Below, one piece after another: positions 38,854-51,571 of a DNA stretch of 64,000 nucleotides. The DNA is taken from positions 86,515,501-86,579,500 of the forward strand of contig CM027381.1 in assembly GCA_015680905.1 (NCBI GenBank). Direction: 5' to 3'. The stretch comes from Coptis chinensis. Lineage: Eukaryota; Streptophyta; Magnoliopsida; Ranunculales; Ranunculaceae. Within the stretch, counting starts at the first letter, position 1, and each line of letters opens with the position of its first letter. A model generated the notes under the pieces. The model did not search any database. It was given only the letters and a program-made list of their open reading frames with translations, and had not been told where the DNA came from. The position numbers and the translations under genes were made by a program.

Positions 38854-39765
38854 AATCAGAATCATTTAAATACCAATTACGCATCATACACTTCTCTAAC
38901 ACTCTCTCATGGCTCTGGCACTCATATACATCTTCCTCTTCTCTCTCTCATTCACCTCAATCCACACTCATTCTCACCACCACCACCACCCACTAGACCC
39001 ACTCACCGCAAAAGAGTTCAACCAAATCCAAACCATAATAACAAAATCTCAAGCCGACCCGACCCACAATCTAACTTTCCAATATGTGGGTCTAGACGAC
39101 CCAGACAAACAAACCATCCTCAAATGGCATTCATCGAATCACACTACTCAACCCCCACCTCGCCAGGCCTTGGTCATAACCCGTGTCAACAAACAAACAC
39201 ACGAAACCATTGTCGACTTATCTAGCCAGTTCATATTATCAACCCGAGTATACGCCGGATACGGGTACCCTTCAATTACATATGAAGAAGAAATAGCTGC
39301 AAACCAATTACCACTAAAGTACCCGCCATTTATTGCTTCAGTTACCAAAAGAAAGCTCAAGTTAACAGAAGTTGTATGTGAGAGTTTTTCAGTAGGGTGG
39401 TTCGGAGAGAAAAAGAAAGATAAAAGGGAGTTGAAAATTTTATGCTACTACTTAGATGGCACAGTTAACCTGTACGTATGTTAGACCATTGGAAGGAATA
39501 ACTGTAGTAGTTGATCTTGATGAAATGAAGATTACAAAGTATTATGATAGGTTCACGGTTCCTATGCCTAAAGTTGACGGGATTGAGTATCAAGCTTCGA
39601 AGCAGAAACCTCCGTATGGTCCAAGGGTTAACGGTGTAATGGTTGCACAACCTGACGGACCAGGGTTCCAGATTGACGGACACATGATCAGGTCTGTTCG
39701 ATATTAGATTATCTTTTCCATTTTGATGTTTTCCACGCCTGTCAATCTTGTCTCAATGTTTTTGG

Positions 39766-41530
39766 GGGCGGCGCAGTACGTATTTACACCCCTACTAATT
39801 ACTAATGGGATTCACCCCTTGGACAAATTCTCAAGTATTTATTGGCACTCTTCCATTAATCGACGTATCCCTCCTTTATCATGGCAACAAACTTCCACAA
39901 CTTTTATATACTCGAGGCATTGAGTTATCGTGGTTTTTGAGAAATCATCACGGCATCCGTTTGTCGTGGGTTTTGGGATATTACGGGTATCCGCATGTGG
40001 TAGGTGTTCAAAATTTGTAGTGAAAAAAGAAAGAGTCATTCGGGGCAACCAGGGGCGGACCCAATATTTCAACTCTCCTCGGGCTAAAACAACGACAGCC
40101 AAAGTCTTAAACAAAAAAAATAATAGACATTCCAAATAAACAACTGAATCACCAGAATTCACAAATAGCCAAATATATATACTAATTCATCAAAATATCT
40201 GGTTAAATTCGACTACAAATCTATTTAAAAAGCGAAACTACTTAAACGGTATTTTGCGAGTCTTGTGTGCGTCAAAATCATCTATTACCAAATCTAGATC
40301 AATATCATTAGCAAAATCTCTTTCAATGTAAATGACTATTGAATCTGCAAGAAACTCATCCTCCAACATGTTGCAAAAATGCACATTTAACTCCATAATG
40401 AATTCTCTTAAGAAAATTAAAACATTTAGAACTAAAGACAGCAAGGAAAACATAAAACACTACCTTTTTCTTTAGAATATTCTAGCCAAGGAAAATTGTC
40501 AAACCAATGATTATTAAAATACCGGTTTTGTTTTCCATCAATGGTGGGCGGATATTCGTCGAGTCTAGAATGAAGTGGCCCCAATGTGGCATAAGCTCGT
40601 TGGATCTCGTCACGCTGATTAATAGGATATTCACTTATTTGACAACGTAACCCCGGATCACGTACTAAAGAACTAGTAACACCGGTTTTGCTAGATTCAA
40701 TCCCTTAGCTTGAGAGTTGGGACAAACTTGTTTAATGAGTTCAATCCCTTGAGGATTGGGACAAACTTGTTCAATGGGCTCAACTCTTTGGAGCTTTGAA
40801 CGGCCTTGATCATCCTTTTCAATAGTTCTAGCAACATTGGATGCCTCGGTTTCTTTTGGATTAAAGAATGAATCTATCTTTCACACCCCCTTTGGCATTT
40901 TAGACGTCTGAAACATTAAAATAAAAAACAAAGGAAAAAAAACCAATTAACCATCACCATTTCATATTTTAAAAAACAAAGAAAAAAAAACAAAAAAACT
41001 AACATATATAATAAATTACCCGAGGAGAACGAATAGCAGAATGAGTGAAGAACGTGGATTAGAATTAGGCAATTAGAGTTGTTAGTGAGGAATGAAGAAT
41101 CAAGACTTCAAGAGATATCACCGGTTGTTCTTTTGTTTATAGTATGTATTTCTATTCAAGAGATATCGCCGAGTTCTTTTGTTTATTATTGGGTTGTTAG
41201 ACTTCAAAATAAATTTTTGGGCAACTAGGTTAGGCTTTAGATTTAGATACATACTATTTTTTTTTTTACCCAAACGGACCCGGGCTAAATAAAGCCTGGT
41301 GTATCCCTTTCCTGAGTCTGCCCCTGGCAGCAACTCGCTACCGTGGAATGTGAAAACTCATGGCAACCTGCTACCTTGGAATGTGAGATCTCGTGGTAAC
41401 TCGCTGTCATGAAAATATTGGGCATGTGATCGAGGTGTAAAAGGACACATAAGAAATAACCATTATTCTTCTACCCTTTTGCCAAAAAGGGGCCAATCCC
41501 ATAAAGTGGGGTGTAAATACCGCGCCATGC
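39766..41530. mobile_element. Mutator-like MITE in CuAO2 intron 1, interrupted by a hAT element
   Basis: Same element as 13248-13787 in unit 1, with target duplication ATGTTTTTGG at 39756-39765 and 41531-41540. Its ends carry GTATTTACACCCC and GGTGTAAATACCGCGC. The 1.28-kb hAT derivative at 40050-41326 sits inside it and accounts for the extra length. Confidence 0.6.
40050..41326 (-). mobile_element. hAT transposon deletion derivative (TTF-type zinc finger transposase)
   Basis: Inverted ends CAGGGGCGGACCCA and, on the complement of the right end, CAGGGGCAGACTCA, with 8-bp flanks GGGGCAAC (40042-40049) and GCAGCAAC (41327-41334). On the minus strand, about 40690-40480 encodes the start of a TTF-type hAT transposase (DPGLRCQISEYPINQRDEIQ, RAYATLGPLHSRLDEYPPTI). 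The minus frame 40453-40238 encodes its C-terminal end (FLADSIVIYIERDFANDIDL). The RNase H-like core between them is deleted. This internal-deletion structure is typical of non-autonomous hAT elements. Absent from unit 1. Confidence 0.78.
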
Positions 41531-41673
41531 ATGTTTTTGGTGTTTCACATGTTAATCGATTTTTATACTCGACATGACTGTAGTATCATATTTAATTTGG
41601 CGTATGTAATTGAAGTTTGCATCAACTTTATAGTGAAGTTTGTGATGATATTATATATTATGTAGACTACATA

Positions 41674-41962
41674 CAGGGCTGGCTCTGAGGTTTGGGTGGC
41701 CCTAGGCAAGCCTCCTCAAAATGGGCCCTTTTTCTTGGGAAAAATAAAAACAAATAGGTTTACCATAACTTTGTTTCTTTTGTTTCATTAGAAAACTTTG
41801 GACAGCTGGACTTATGAACCAAATGGGCTTAACTAGACTTTAAGAAAAATAATACTATGGACATGGGTAGTTGGTATGTAGCTCATTGGGGGCCCTAAAT
41901 AATAGCAATAAGTAGGGCCCTAGGCGGTGGCCTATGCTGCCTATCCCTCAGAGCCAGCCCTG
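41674..41962. mobile_element. hAT-type MITE with perfect 17-bp inverted ends (unit 2 only)
   Basis: Both ends read CAGGGCTGGCTCTGAGG (the right end as complement), 17 of 17 matching. 8-bp duplications ACTACATA (41666-41673) and ACTACAGA (41963-41970) flank the 289-bp insert. Unit 1 has the uninterrupted sequence GGACTACGGACTAG near 13921. Perfect ends suggest a recent insertion. Confidence 0.85.
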
Positions 41963-42304
41963 ACTACAGACTAGTGATGGACGGCTACCTAGCTACCTAC
42001 CAACACATGCTTAATTCTAACAAGAAAAGAGTCTAGATCAGGTCCAATAATTTCGGGCCAAAACAACTCTAGAAGACACCAGTTTTTTTTAGTAACTCAC
42101 AAAGACAAATTCCAGTATTAAGTAACCCACGATTTCAATTTTAGTAATCCGTAATGACAAAATAAGTTGGCCCGACCTTTTTACTTTTTTTAAAATACCA
42201 GTTTTATCCCTTTGTGTTATTATAGATATAAAACATATAAAATTTTATTTTATTTTAAAATATCAGTTTCTCCCCTCTTTGTTATGTTTATAAAGTAGAG
42301 AAAT

Positions 42305-42800
42305 TTGGTGATTGTTCGTACCCAAATAAGTGAACATATCTCATACACTGTGTTGATTATATAAGAATAATGATTGTTCATACTCTAATAGGTGTTCTTA
42401 CTAATCATACATTATGTTGAGGTATGAACAATAATTGTGCATAACTCATGTTAAAGTATGAACATTGATTGATTGTTCATATGAACAATGATTGTTTATA
42501 GCTCATATTAAGGTATGAACAATGATTGTTTATACACCAATAGTGTTCTTATTGATCATACATTATGTTGAGGTATGAACAGTGATTGTGCATAGCTCAT
42601 GTTGAAGTATGAGCAGTGATTGTATATAGTTCATGTTAAAGTATGAACAGTAATTGCTCATATGAACATTGATTGTTCATAGCTTATGTTGAAGTATGAA
42701 CAATAATTGTTCATAGCTCATGTTTGATGTATAAACAATGATTGTACGTTAATATCGCAATAGGTGTTTTTACGAATCATACATTATGTTGAAGTATGAT
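42305..42800. repeat. Expanded palindromic GAACAATGATTGTTC array in CuAO2 intron 1
   Basis: Same repeat as 14597-14890 but longer: roughly a dozen degenerate copies of GTATGAACAATGATTGTTCA with linkers AGCTCATGTTGAAG and CATACATTATGTTGA. Copies vary in both arms, so hairpin potential differs along the array. Confidence 0.72.
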
Positions 42801-43239
42801 ACTATATACACCGGGCCGTTTTGGTTGGGCCAGGCCGTGTATTATTTTGTGTCAAGAGTATATTTGACATTTCATCTACCCAAATTGTTTTTTATTTTGC
42901 GTCAAGAGTATACTTGATCTTTCATCTACTCGATTTTTGTGAGTGATTAAAAACAAAATGTGGTGATAAGAGAGTGACTTTTTCGTCCGATTTGTCGATG
43001 AGAGTCACTCCTGTAATTCTAATCGTCATGATACTAGTCTAACTTAAATTTTGGTCAGATTTCGAAGGCAACTTTGCTTCTTATTTTACAATTTGGCCTT
43101 GATAGCTGGTCCTAAGATTGTGTTCATTGATATTGGTGGGCCTAATAATTGAGAAGTACCCAAGTGTTTGCAGTAATTTGACTAGCGATTTAGCAAAGCA
43201 AAACTTTACCAAAAAATAAAAAATAAAAAATAAAAAACA

Positions 43240-43297
43240 GTATCAGTATCACTATCACTATCACTATCACTATCACTAACACTATCACTATCTCTCA
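43240..43297. repeat. (TATCAC)n hexanucleotide microsatellite
   Basis: About eight units of TATCAC with one AACACTATCAC variant, between CAGTATCAG and TATCTCTCATAT. Unit 1 has only CAGTATCAGTATCTCTC at the same place (about 15808), so the tract expanded in unit 2. It lies about 100 bp before exon 2. Confidence 0.85.
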
Positions 43298-45026
43298 TAT
43301 GCCAAACTATTTAGTCCATGCACTGATGCACCACTTGAGCCAAATGAGGAAAGTTCTCATTACTGAACTTAATGATCCGTTTAATCAATAATCAGGTGGG
43401 CGAATTGGAACTTTCACTTGGGCTTTGACATCCGAGCAGGTCCAATCATATCTTTAGCATCAATTTATGATCTTGAGAAGGATACATTTCGTCGTGTATT
43501 ATACAGAGGATTCGTATCAGAAATGTTTATACCATATATGGACCCAACAGAAGAATGGTATTACAAAACCTTCTTCGATATAGGTGAATCCGGGTTTGGG
43601 CTTTGCGCAGTACCATTAGAACCCATGACTGATTGCCCAGCCAATGCAGTTTTTATGGACGGGTATCTTGCAGGGCAGAATGGCAAGCCCTTTAAAATTT
43701 CAAATGTGTTCTGTATATTTGAGAAAAATGCTGGGGATGTCATGTGGCGACACACTGAAACTGGGATTATTGGGCAAGAGGTGAGTGATTTCATCTTGTT
43801 AGAACTAATACTTCATCCTTTCATTTGATATTTTGGTGGGTTTGACTTGCATTTGGTGGCATTTGCAGATAAGGGAGGTTAGACCTGAGGTAAGTCTAAT
43901 AGTGAGAATGGTGTCAACTGTGGCGAACTATGACTATATTGTTGATTGGGAATTCAAGCAGAGTGGTTCTATCAAAGTTGGGGTACAAATTTTTTTTTTT
44001 TTTTCACCTCAATGTATCTAAAGTTCTGGTAAATGGTATATATTAGAAATGCTATTATTATCTATGGAATTAGTATTTGCTCAGGCCTCAGGGGCTAATG
44101 ATGATTCTAGACATGATTATATTTGTGTGCTGCTCGTGAAATTATATATATCTACAGAACATTCACATTTCAACATTTAACTGGTTCTATCATGATGTGT
44201 ATCAGGTTGGGCTAACTGGTGTGCTAGAAGTGAAGGCTGCACCTTACACTCACACAGACCAAATAAAGGAAGATCCTTATGCTACACTATTGGCGGATTA
44301 CACTCTTGGCCCATACCATGACCACTTCCTCACCTATCACCTTGATCTAGACGTTGACGGTGACGAAAACTCGTTTGTCAAGGATAAATTGGTAACCAAG
44401 AGAGTTACTGATCACAGTTCACTGAGGAAGAGTTACTGGACTGTTGCGAGAGAAACAGCTAAAACGGAATCAGATGCAAAGACAAAACTTGGTATAGAAC
44501 CCGTTGAATTGTTGGTTATAAATCCCAACAAGAAAACTAAAATAGGAAACCATGTTGGTTACCGTCTTATTCCAGGATCGTTAGCTAGCCCACTTTTATC
44601 CGACGATGATTACCCTCAGATTCGGGCAGAATTCACCAAGTACCATGTATGGGTGACCCCTTATAACAAGTCCGAGAAATGGGCCGGAGGGGAGTATGTT
44701 GACAGGAGTCGCGGAGATGATACATTAGCCATTTGGAGTGCAAGGTAACAAGTCTACCACTGACTCTGGTTGGTTCTCGATTAGTTCAAAATACTAATTA
44801 TTTTGGCTTGATTTTATAATGCAGGAATAGGGACATTGAGAACAAAGATATTGTCTTATGGTACACATTAGGCTTTCACCATGTCCCTTACCAAGAAGAT
44901 TTCCCTATAATGCCAACACTAAGCGGTGGATTTGAGCTCCGGCCAGCCAATTTCTTCGACAGCAATCCCGTTCTCAAAACAAGGATACCCAAGGTTGCAC
45001 ATTGGCCTAATTGCACCTCTACATAG

Positions 45027-46402
45027 ACACTTGTTAGTACTATTCGAAACATAATGTACCAAAGAAGTACGCAACTTAATGAGAAATTAATCTGTATTTT
45101 TCCCTGCTTTAGACTGAACTAGCATGTTTACCTGTGCGTTGCACAGGAATCGAAATATGGATCGTGTTTGAAAAGTGAAGTTGTCAAGTGAAGACTGTAT
45201 TATCCAAGAGAAGAGTACAGTGAAACGAATACACCCTCAAGGAATCTCCACCCTCAAGGAACCTCCAATGCATACGAAAGTTATAAGCTGATAAAGTTTC
45301 ACCCTGAAAATCACTTGTTATTTTTTCTTTTTGGACAACCAGCATCGGAAGTCAGTTGAAACTTGAAACTTTACTAAAACTCTATCTTAATTAAGTAAAA
45401 GAATAGATCATATAATTAATCAGTTGATAAACTCCATGATTTAAAATCGAATATGTAAAACACGTAACAATTTTACATATACAGTAGAATGCTGTTTTCA
45501 TAAGTATCCCTTAAGTTTGCCCCATCAAATAATTAAAAAACATATAGGCCAAGCACAATTATTGTAATCATTTAACAGATATTGCGTAGCTTGTTTTCAG
45601 TTACTCTCTCAGCTGTATCCATACAATTAATTCACTATTGCTTCATTCTGCTTTTGTTTGAATGTAACATAGTTTTTTTTTTTTTGACAGTGCGAATGCA
45701 ACATAATAAATCTAGCGTAGGGAACTTGTTTTCAGTCACTCTGTGAGTTCTATCCAACCCTGCACTCTATTCCCATTCCAATCTACTTTCTTGTATTCAT
45801 CTTCATGCAGTCAATTTCAGCCACTGGCCACTGCATTGTACTCCTTCCATTCAACATAGTCCAATTCCAGCAGTTGAATCATGATGTGCATTTAGCTTCA
45901 AATGAAAACATAACTATATGAGCGAACATGCATTCTAAGCAGTAATAATTACTCAAATAAGTAGTAGTCAGTATGCAAATTCAAACTCATCACGACTGAC
46001 ATTAGGAATTAAGATCACTGCTAATGAATTATAGCTCTTGTTGCACTTTCCCTTTGCAGCCAGTTCTTCTTCCATAAAACCAACTGTTAAAGATGGATGT
46101 CACATATCAAAAGGAGTAGAAAATTATCATTGTTGCAAAGAGAAGCAGTCCATATGATAATCATTTTTTTTTTCAAAAAAGGGAATTTGGAGTGATCATG
46201 AGAATAAAATGAAATGTGATAGCAAAGCATAGAATGCAAACCGTAAAGCAGAACCAAAATTTACCTTGAAAATCTCATTCAAAGAAGAGGTGAGTTTTAA
46301 ACACTTGCATTCAATAGAGTAAGGAAACCATGCATTATTGAATAAGTAGAAGTGATCATTCAAAAAAATTAACGAAGATTTGTTCTAATTCAAACTTCAT
46401 AT
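45027..46402. other. 3' flank of CuAO2 and spacer (no gene)
   Basis: Matches 17556-18302 and 19591-20265 of unit 1, without the 1.3-kb hAT-like element. No open frame with a recognisable domain. It stops at CATAT (46398-46402), the left target duplication of the Copia fossil. Confidence 0.6.
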
Positions 46403-47106
46403 TGTTAGGAATATACAACTTAATTGTACTTACTCTTTACCAATTACCAAACTATACAAACCTTTTGTCTTGTAAGTGTCTTGTACTTCTTAATTAAATC
46501 CAAGCCTAGTGTAGATACACTATATCCTTAAGACAGATTCTCCCCCTCACGGTGCTTGAAGGTTGATAGGAAACTGTCTCCCAAGATAGAACGAATTTTC
46601 TTCTATAGAAAGCTAGCACTTCAATTCTATAGAATCAGCGAACACAACATAGTATTTGACTAAAAACAGGGGGATGAGAGAAAGATCATAACTCTGTGTG
46701 ATCTGGTGTCCCTTTCTCTCCAAATTCATCCACTATTTATAGGTGAGTTGTGCCTCTTCGAAACAACACAGTGACTCTTAGGAAAAAGTAAGCAACTCTT
46801 TGAAAAGTCACATGTTTCGAAAAGATACACCATTTCGGTATAAAGCACTGTTTCAAACCAGTGCCTATTTCGAAAGGTCATACCTTTTCGGCATGATGCA
46901 CTGTTTCGAACCAGTGCACATTTCGAAAGGTCGCACCTTTTCGGCATAATGCACTGTTTCGAACCAGTGCACCCTTTCAAAAATGTTTTTCTCACTTTAC
47001 GTACTATTTCTTTTCAGAAACCCATTTCATATCAATATGGGATAACTTCGGAGACAAATTACTCATTCATATCTCAAATGGATTTGAGCAAATCATTTTT
47101 CTAACA
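46403..47106 (-). repeat. 3' LTR of the Copia fossil
   Basis: Begins TGTTAGGAATATAC and ends TTTTTCTAACA on the plus strand. It contains a ~53-bp tandem repeat around TTTCGAAAGGTC and CACTGTTTCGAACCAGTGC (about 46814-46980), itself a series of short palindromes. Confidence 0.92.
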
Positions 47107-47133
47107 ATCCCCCACATGAATGAAAATTTGGCT

Positions 47134-47267
47134 GCAGGTGCCGACTACCAAAGTCGGTAAAACCTTTGGGTGATGATACCAAAGGTCTGGGGCTCGAACC
47201 CGCCAAAGATCAAAGAGTTCTTCGATCTCATTTAAAAACAGGCTTACCAATAAAAAAAAAAGAAAAA
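47134..47267 (+). mobile_element. tRNA-derived SINE inside the Copia fossil
   Basis: A 134-bp insert flanked by a perfect 12-bp repeat, GAAAATTTGGCT, at 47122-47133 and 47268-47279. It has a tRNA-like head, GTCGGTAAAACCTTTGGGTG, box B as GGCTCGAACCC, a body ending TTTAAAAACAGGCTTACC, and an A-rich tail. It shares head and body words with the head of the 4776-6203 retroposon, so both belong to one SINE family. Pol III boxes are visible, but it is not a tRNA gene. Confidence 0.85.
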
Positions 47268-48010
47268 GAAAATTTGGCTTCTTCTATCATAAACATCGGA
47301 TTTCTGTTCTTTTACAAATGAAAAGATACCGTATCAGGTCAAGTAGCATGGGAGGCCTTGAACTTGCCTTAGTGAAAGATGATCGGATTTAATTGGACGA
47401 TCAGTAGACTTCAATTAATGTCCTTGAACTGTTAGCCGTTTGTATAAACCTAAACAATTATCTCCACGCAGTACCTTCTCGAATACTGTTGGTTCTCACG
47501 TTTGTGTTCATTTTGGCCTTGAACACTTCTTGATTTTAGATAGTGCTTTTGAGACATTTGCTTTAAAAATTATCATAGAAGCGGCCCCACTTCGCATTAA
47601 CATAGGTGATTTCTATAAAGAGTATCCTGCAATACTCCACTTGGATAACATAACTTTCCAAGATATAGTAAATCATTAAAAGCTGGACTTATCCTGGTTC
47701 ACTGTCTTATATAGGAATGGGTTAGAGTATAATATTACTCTCCAGTGCTAATTGAGTCACAAACATAATTCAGTTGGTCCGTTGAACCTAGATCTTGGGA
47801 TCTCCAGTTAACTAGGTTGGTTTTTCCATTATGATGACTCTTGGTTGATTATCTCAAAGGCTTTAAGCCCATTCCCCTTGATAATCTTTCTACTTGCTCT
47901 CTTGTTAAACCTTTTGTAAAGCGGATCCAATGTTATCTTTGACCTTACATAGTCGATTGAGATAACTCCATTTGAGAGCAATTGTCTAACGGTGTTATGT
48001 CTACGACGTA

Positions 48011-51000
48011 TGTCACACCCCGAATTTCGATAGAATTCGGAAAAACAATATTTGTTCCCGACTCTTCGATCTTCGAGGTGTGACGCACTCTCAACTCCCA
48101 AAAACCCATAAACAGTTTAAATATGCGGATAATTAAAAACCAATAAAAATTTTAACTTAAACAAAAGTCATCTTCATTACAAAAATTTACAAATAAGATT
48201 AGGTTACAAATCTCTTTTCAATAACTCTTTATTTAAATTTACAAATGAAAATACAAATAACCTTGTCTCAACTGAAAATCTATATCACCTCAAGGGAAAC
48301 CAAAACATATCCTGAAATGCAACACTAACGCAAACCACAAGCAGCAACCAACCTTCTTCAACACTAAACCTGTCAAGACTTATCAACTATGTTCATTTAA
48401 TGAACACACCCGATAAGCAAACATTCAAATCGGTGACATTATAAAAATCTTTGGTGTGAGTAGCTCTAAAATACAACATATATTTATACATATACATACA
48501 CAATCCATAAGGCGTTAGTTCCTCCACCGGCCTTTTAACTTCCAACAACTAATACAACATTCTTAACTACAATAAGTAAAGGCGGTGTAGTTCCTCCATT
48601 TGAAGCCTTAACTTCCCACTAACCACACAACAAACCATGCATAATAAAAGGCATTTAGTTCCTCCACGAGATTTTTAGGTTCTAACTAAACTAATAACCA
48701 GCCAAGCATATTCTATACTTACCGCATTTTATGCTTAATTATAGAGTGGGTCGTCTCTGCACAAATAATTAGTTTGACCCACCCTTCTGCAAAACCATAT
48801 ACAATCATCTATCTAAAGATATATCATTAACCAACATATTACCATAATTATATTAATTAAGGCTTTCTTTGCGTGTCCCTAAAATTACGTCGTAACTATG
48901 TCTTACCTAGTTTCCCTTGCTACCACAATCGCTTCCCAACGCCGAACATGTACATCCACATGCCTTCCCTTACATAATGAACCACTCCGTGCGTAACTAC
49001 CCTGAGCGGGATGCCGCACACCAGGTAACCCTCACACGAAAGCCATTATGTAAGTACTGCTACTATTCGGCATAAAATATCGCGCGTCTCGTTCTAATTT
49101 TGCGAACGGAATAGTCGGGGCCACTATTAAATTTCGCCGAAAGGGCATTCAGATTCACTGAAATGCCGGAAAGGGCCAATCAAATTACTTACGCCCGGAA
49201 GGGCCATTCAGATTCATCGAAACGCCCGGAAGGGCCAATCACATTACTTACCCGGAAAGGGCCATTTAGATTCACTGAAGCATTTCAAAGGGCCAATCAT
49301 ATCACATCGCCCATCACAAAGGCAAATCACATGAGTTGTGGTAGCTAGGTTCTAGGATTTTCGTTCGTAATTTATTCGGTGTCATACCTTTATATCTCGA
49401 ATAATTCTTATTCTATCTCATGCCAAGATACTTAATTGTATCGAAGCTCAACGTTTCGTTATAATACAATCCATTATTATCGCGTGCCAATACTATTCAT
49501 TGCACGATATCCAAATATCTCTATATCAAATCTCGAAACTTATTATTTCACGTGCCAATTATATATTGCACTACACCATATGGAATATCTCAGCCTTCAT
49601 ACATACTACAATTCATTTAAGTAGCAACTCATAATAATAATCAATCATGAAATATATTCGTTCAATATATTTATGTGAACTCAAGTCACCCTCAATGGCA
49701 CGCATTATTTCCATTTGTGCACAATATAAATAGTATATAAATAATTAAAATATAAGTCCGTTCCACCAAATATCAAAATAAAGCGACTTTAAAAGAAAGA
49801 ACAACTCAAGTCCAAATATCACGCATAATTATTCGAGTCTAAATCACAAGTTAAGTCAAACTGATCAGCCGTCAAAAGCCCAAAACTAAAGTCCATGAAT
49901 CTAAGTCCGTATATAATTTAATTCTCATAAAAACGTATATATCTAAGTCTTATAAGAATTCCCCCATTGTTACGTGCCAATATTTATATGTTTTACACAC
50001 TACTTACGTCAAATCTTAATTAGATAATGACAAACAAAGTTATACAATTTTCGACAATATTTTATTACTATATTTGTCCATATTCTTAAATATGTGAAAA
50101 TTTGGAAAAAGTCAACATTCCACAGTCAACGGTCAACAGTCAATGGTCAACGGTCAAAGTCAAAGGCAACACGTCATTTCCATGTTCAACAAGTTCATGG
50201 TCATAGCCATGGTTCACGGCTAAGGTCAAAGGTACATGGCTCATGGGCTCATGACTAAAGTAACGGTTCGAACCCACAAAGCCCAGCCCAAACCCCAAAC
50301 CTTAGAACCCGGCCCCAAAAGTCTAAACTGGCCTAGTTAATCAACCTGACCCACTTTAAAACATATGGACCAAGCCCAAAACAAAAATAGAAAAACCGGT
50401 CCAAAGAAAACTAATGTGAGCCAACCCAACAACAATAGATAGAACTGGCCCAAAACAAAACAAATAGAAAATGGCCCAACCCACTAACAAATTTAGTCTG
50501 GCCCAAAACTAAAACTAAAACCCAAAAACTGAAACCGGCCCCAAACCAAATAGATTTCGGCCCAAGGGAAAACCAACTAAGCTCAAGCTCAAGAGAGACC
50601 ACCAGGTCGTCTTCTTTAGCTACTCCAAAGACCTCTCCCCACACCTTTTTCGGCCACCAACTCTCCTCTTCATCATATCGGTTTTGACCCAAATCAAAAA
50701 CCCTATAACTTTACTAAAAGCTCTAACTCGATTTATTAACTCAATCTCCTACCTCCAAACTAGATCTGGATAAATTCTTGCCGCCATTAACAGCTTGTTC
50801 AAGAGCTCCCCCACTTCACAACACTCAGTCCCATCCCCTACAATCAATTCTCAACCAACCAAGGTAACTAAAAAATGAATTGTATCGAACCCTTCCTCCA
50901 CAGTGAATCGTCAGCCATTAACGACTTCTCCAAGCTCCCAACAGCCCCCGACATCACTCAAACCCCCACTACCAGTCTACAACCCATCCACCAAAAGCAC

Positions 51001-51571
51001 CCATACCAACCAAACATCAAAACTATATACAAAACTATATACAAGTTCAATCCATAATGTTCGACAGTTCGACGATTCTTTCCTTTGGGCTTTTAGCCGC
51101 CATTAACGGCCTATTCCAAGGTCCCACAGTTCAGTAAAGAATATCAACAGTTTCAATCAAGCTAAAAGATATCGACATACATAAATAAGTAAAACAAAAA
51201 CTGATCGGAAGCACTCGACAGTAAAACTTTTTAGTCGTAGCCGTACAACTCCAGTTTTCGGTGAAAACGAAAAACATAACTACTCACCTTTATTAACAGC
51301 TCGACGAATCCCTCATAGTCCGAATCGTCGCGCTCCAACGCTCTAGCCAACGAGCTTTTATCTCCGCCTCCATTTTTTTAATTTTATTATCTAAGAACCC
51401 TATTCTCCATAACAATATAAATATATATCTGAGTTTGAAACCTAAGCCCAACACAGACTCGGACCCAGAAACCAGGCCCACATATCCCAAATCCAATCCA
51501 ATCAAATTTTAAATAAATAAATAAATAAATTAATAAATAGATAAATACGTATTTTAAATACGGGCGTTACA
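48011..51571 (-). mobile_element. Solo LTR (Ty3/Gypsy-like) nested in the Copia fossil
   Basis: A 3561-bp insert with target duplication ACGTA (48006-48010 and 51572-51576). Its plus-strand ends are TGTCACACCCCG and CGGGCGTTACA; read on the minus strand it opens TGTAACGCCCG and closes CGGGGTGTGACA, the pattern of long plant Gypsy LTRs. No coding domain was found, so it appears to be a single LTR left after recombination between two. It splits the Copia RNase H region and is therefore younger than the Copia insertion. Confidence 0.78.
49141..49320. repeat. ~58-bp tandem repeat within the solo LTR
   Basis: Three units with AAGGGCCAAT at 49171, 49230 and 49288, separated by GGCCATTCAGATTCA-type words. 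Short GC-rich tandem repeats are common inside long plant LTRs. Confidence 0.8.

Larger units (their letters stand above)
38909..45026 (+). pseudogene. Copper amine oxidase, copy 2 (CuAO2), frameshifted in exon 1
   Basis: Paralogue of CuAO1. Exon equivalents: 38909-39691, 43396-43780, 43869-43982, 44206-44744, 44825-45026, all with intact GT-AG borders. Exon 1 carries one extra His codon and a 4-bp insertion in CTGTACGTATGTTAG (near 39472-39480; copy 1 has CTGTATGTTAG). This shifts the frame and stops at 39482, leaving a 191-residue fragment without the catalytic domain. All later exons remain open and keep the topaquinone motif NYDY, the HDH copper ligands and FHHVP, so the damage looks recent. 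Exon 5 also differs: a 2-bp insertion ends the frame three codons earlier. Unless the 4 bp is an assembly error, no full enzyme is made. Confidence 0.85.

Noticed and set aside
39470-39484. A tiny intron or alternative splice rescuing the CuAO2 frame
   Set aside because: The difference from CuAO1 is only 4 bp; no intron of that size exists, and no nearby GT-AG pair restores the frame without losing conserved residues.
40238-40453. Small independent host gene on the minus strand
   Set aside because: It matches the C-terminal end of TTF-type hAT transposases and lies inside an element with inverted ends and 8-bp flanks.
47440-47679. Plus-strand open frame of 79 codons
   Set aside because: It lies in the non-coding 3' part of the minus-strand Copia fossil, with no recognisable family and no support from context.
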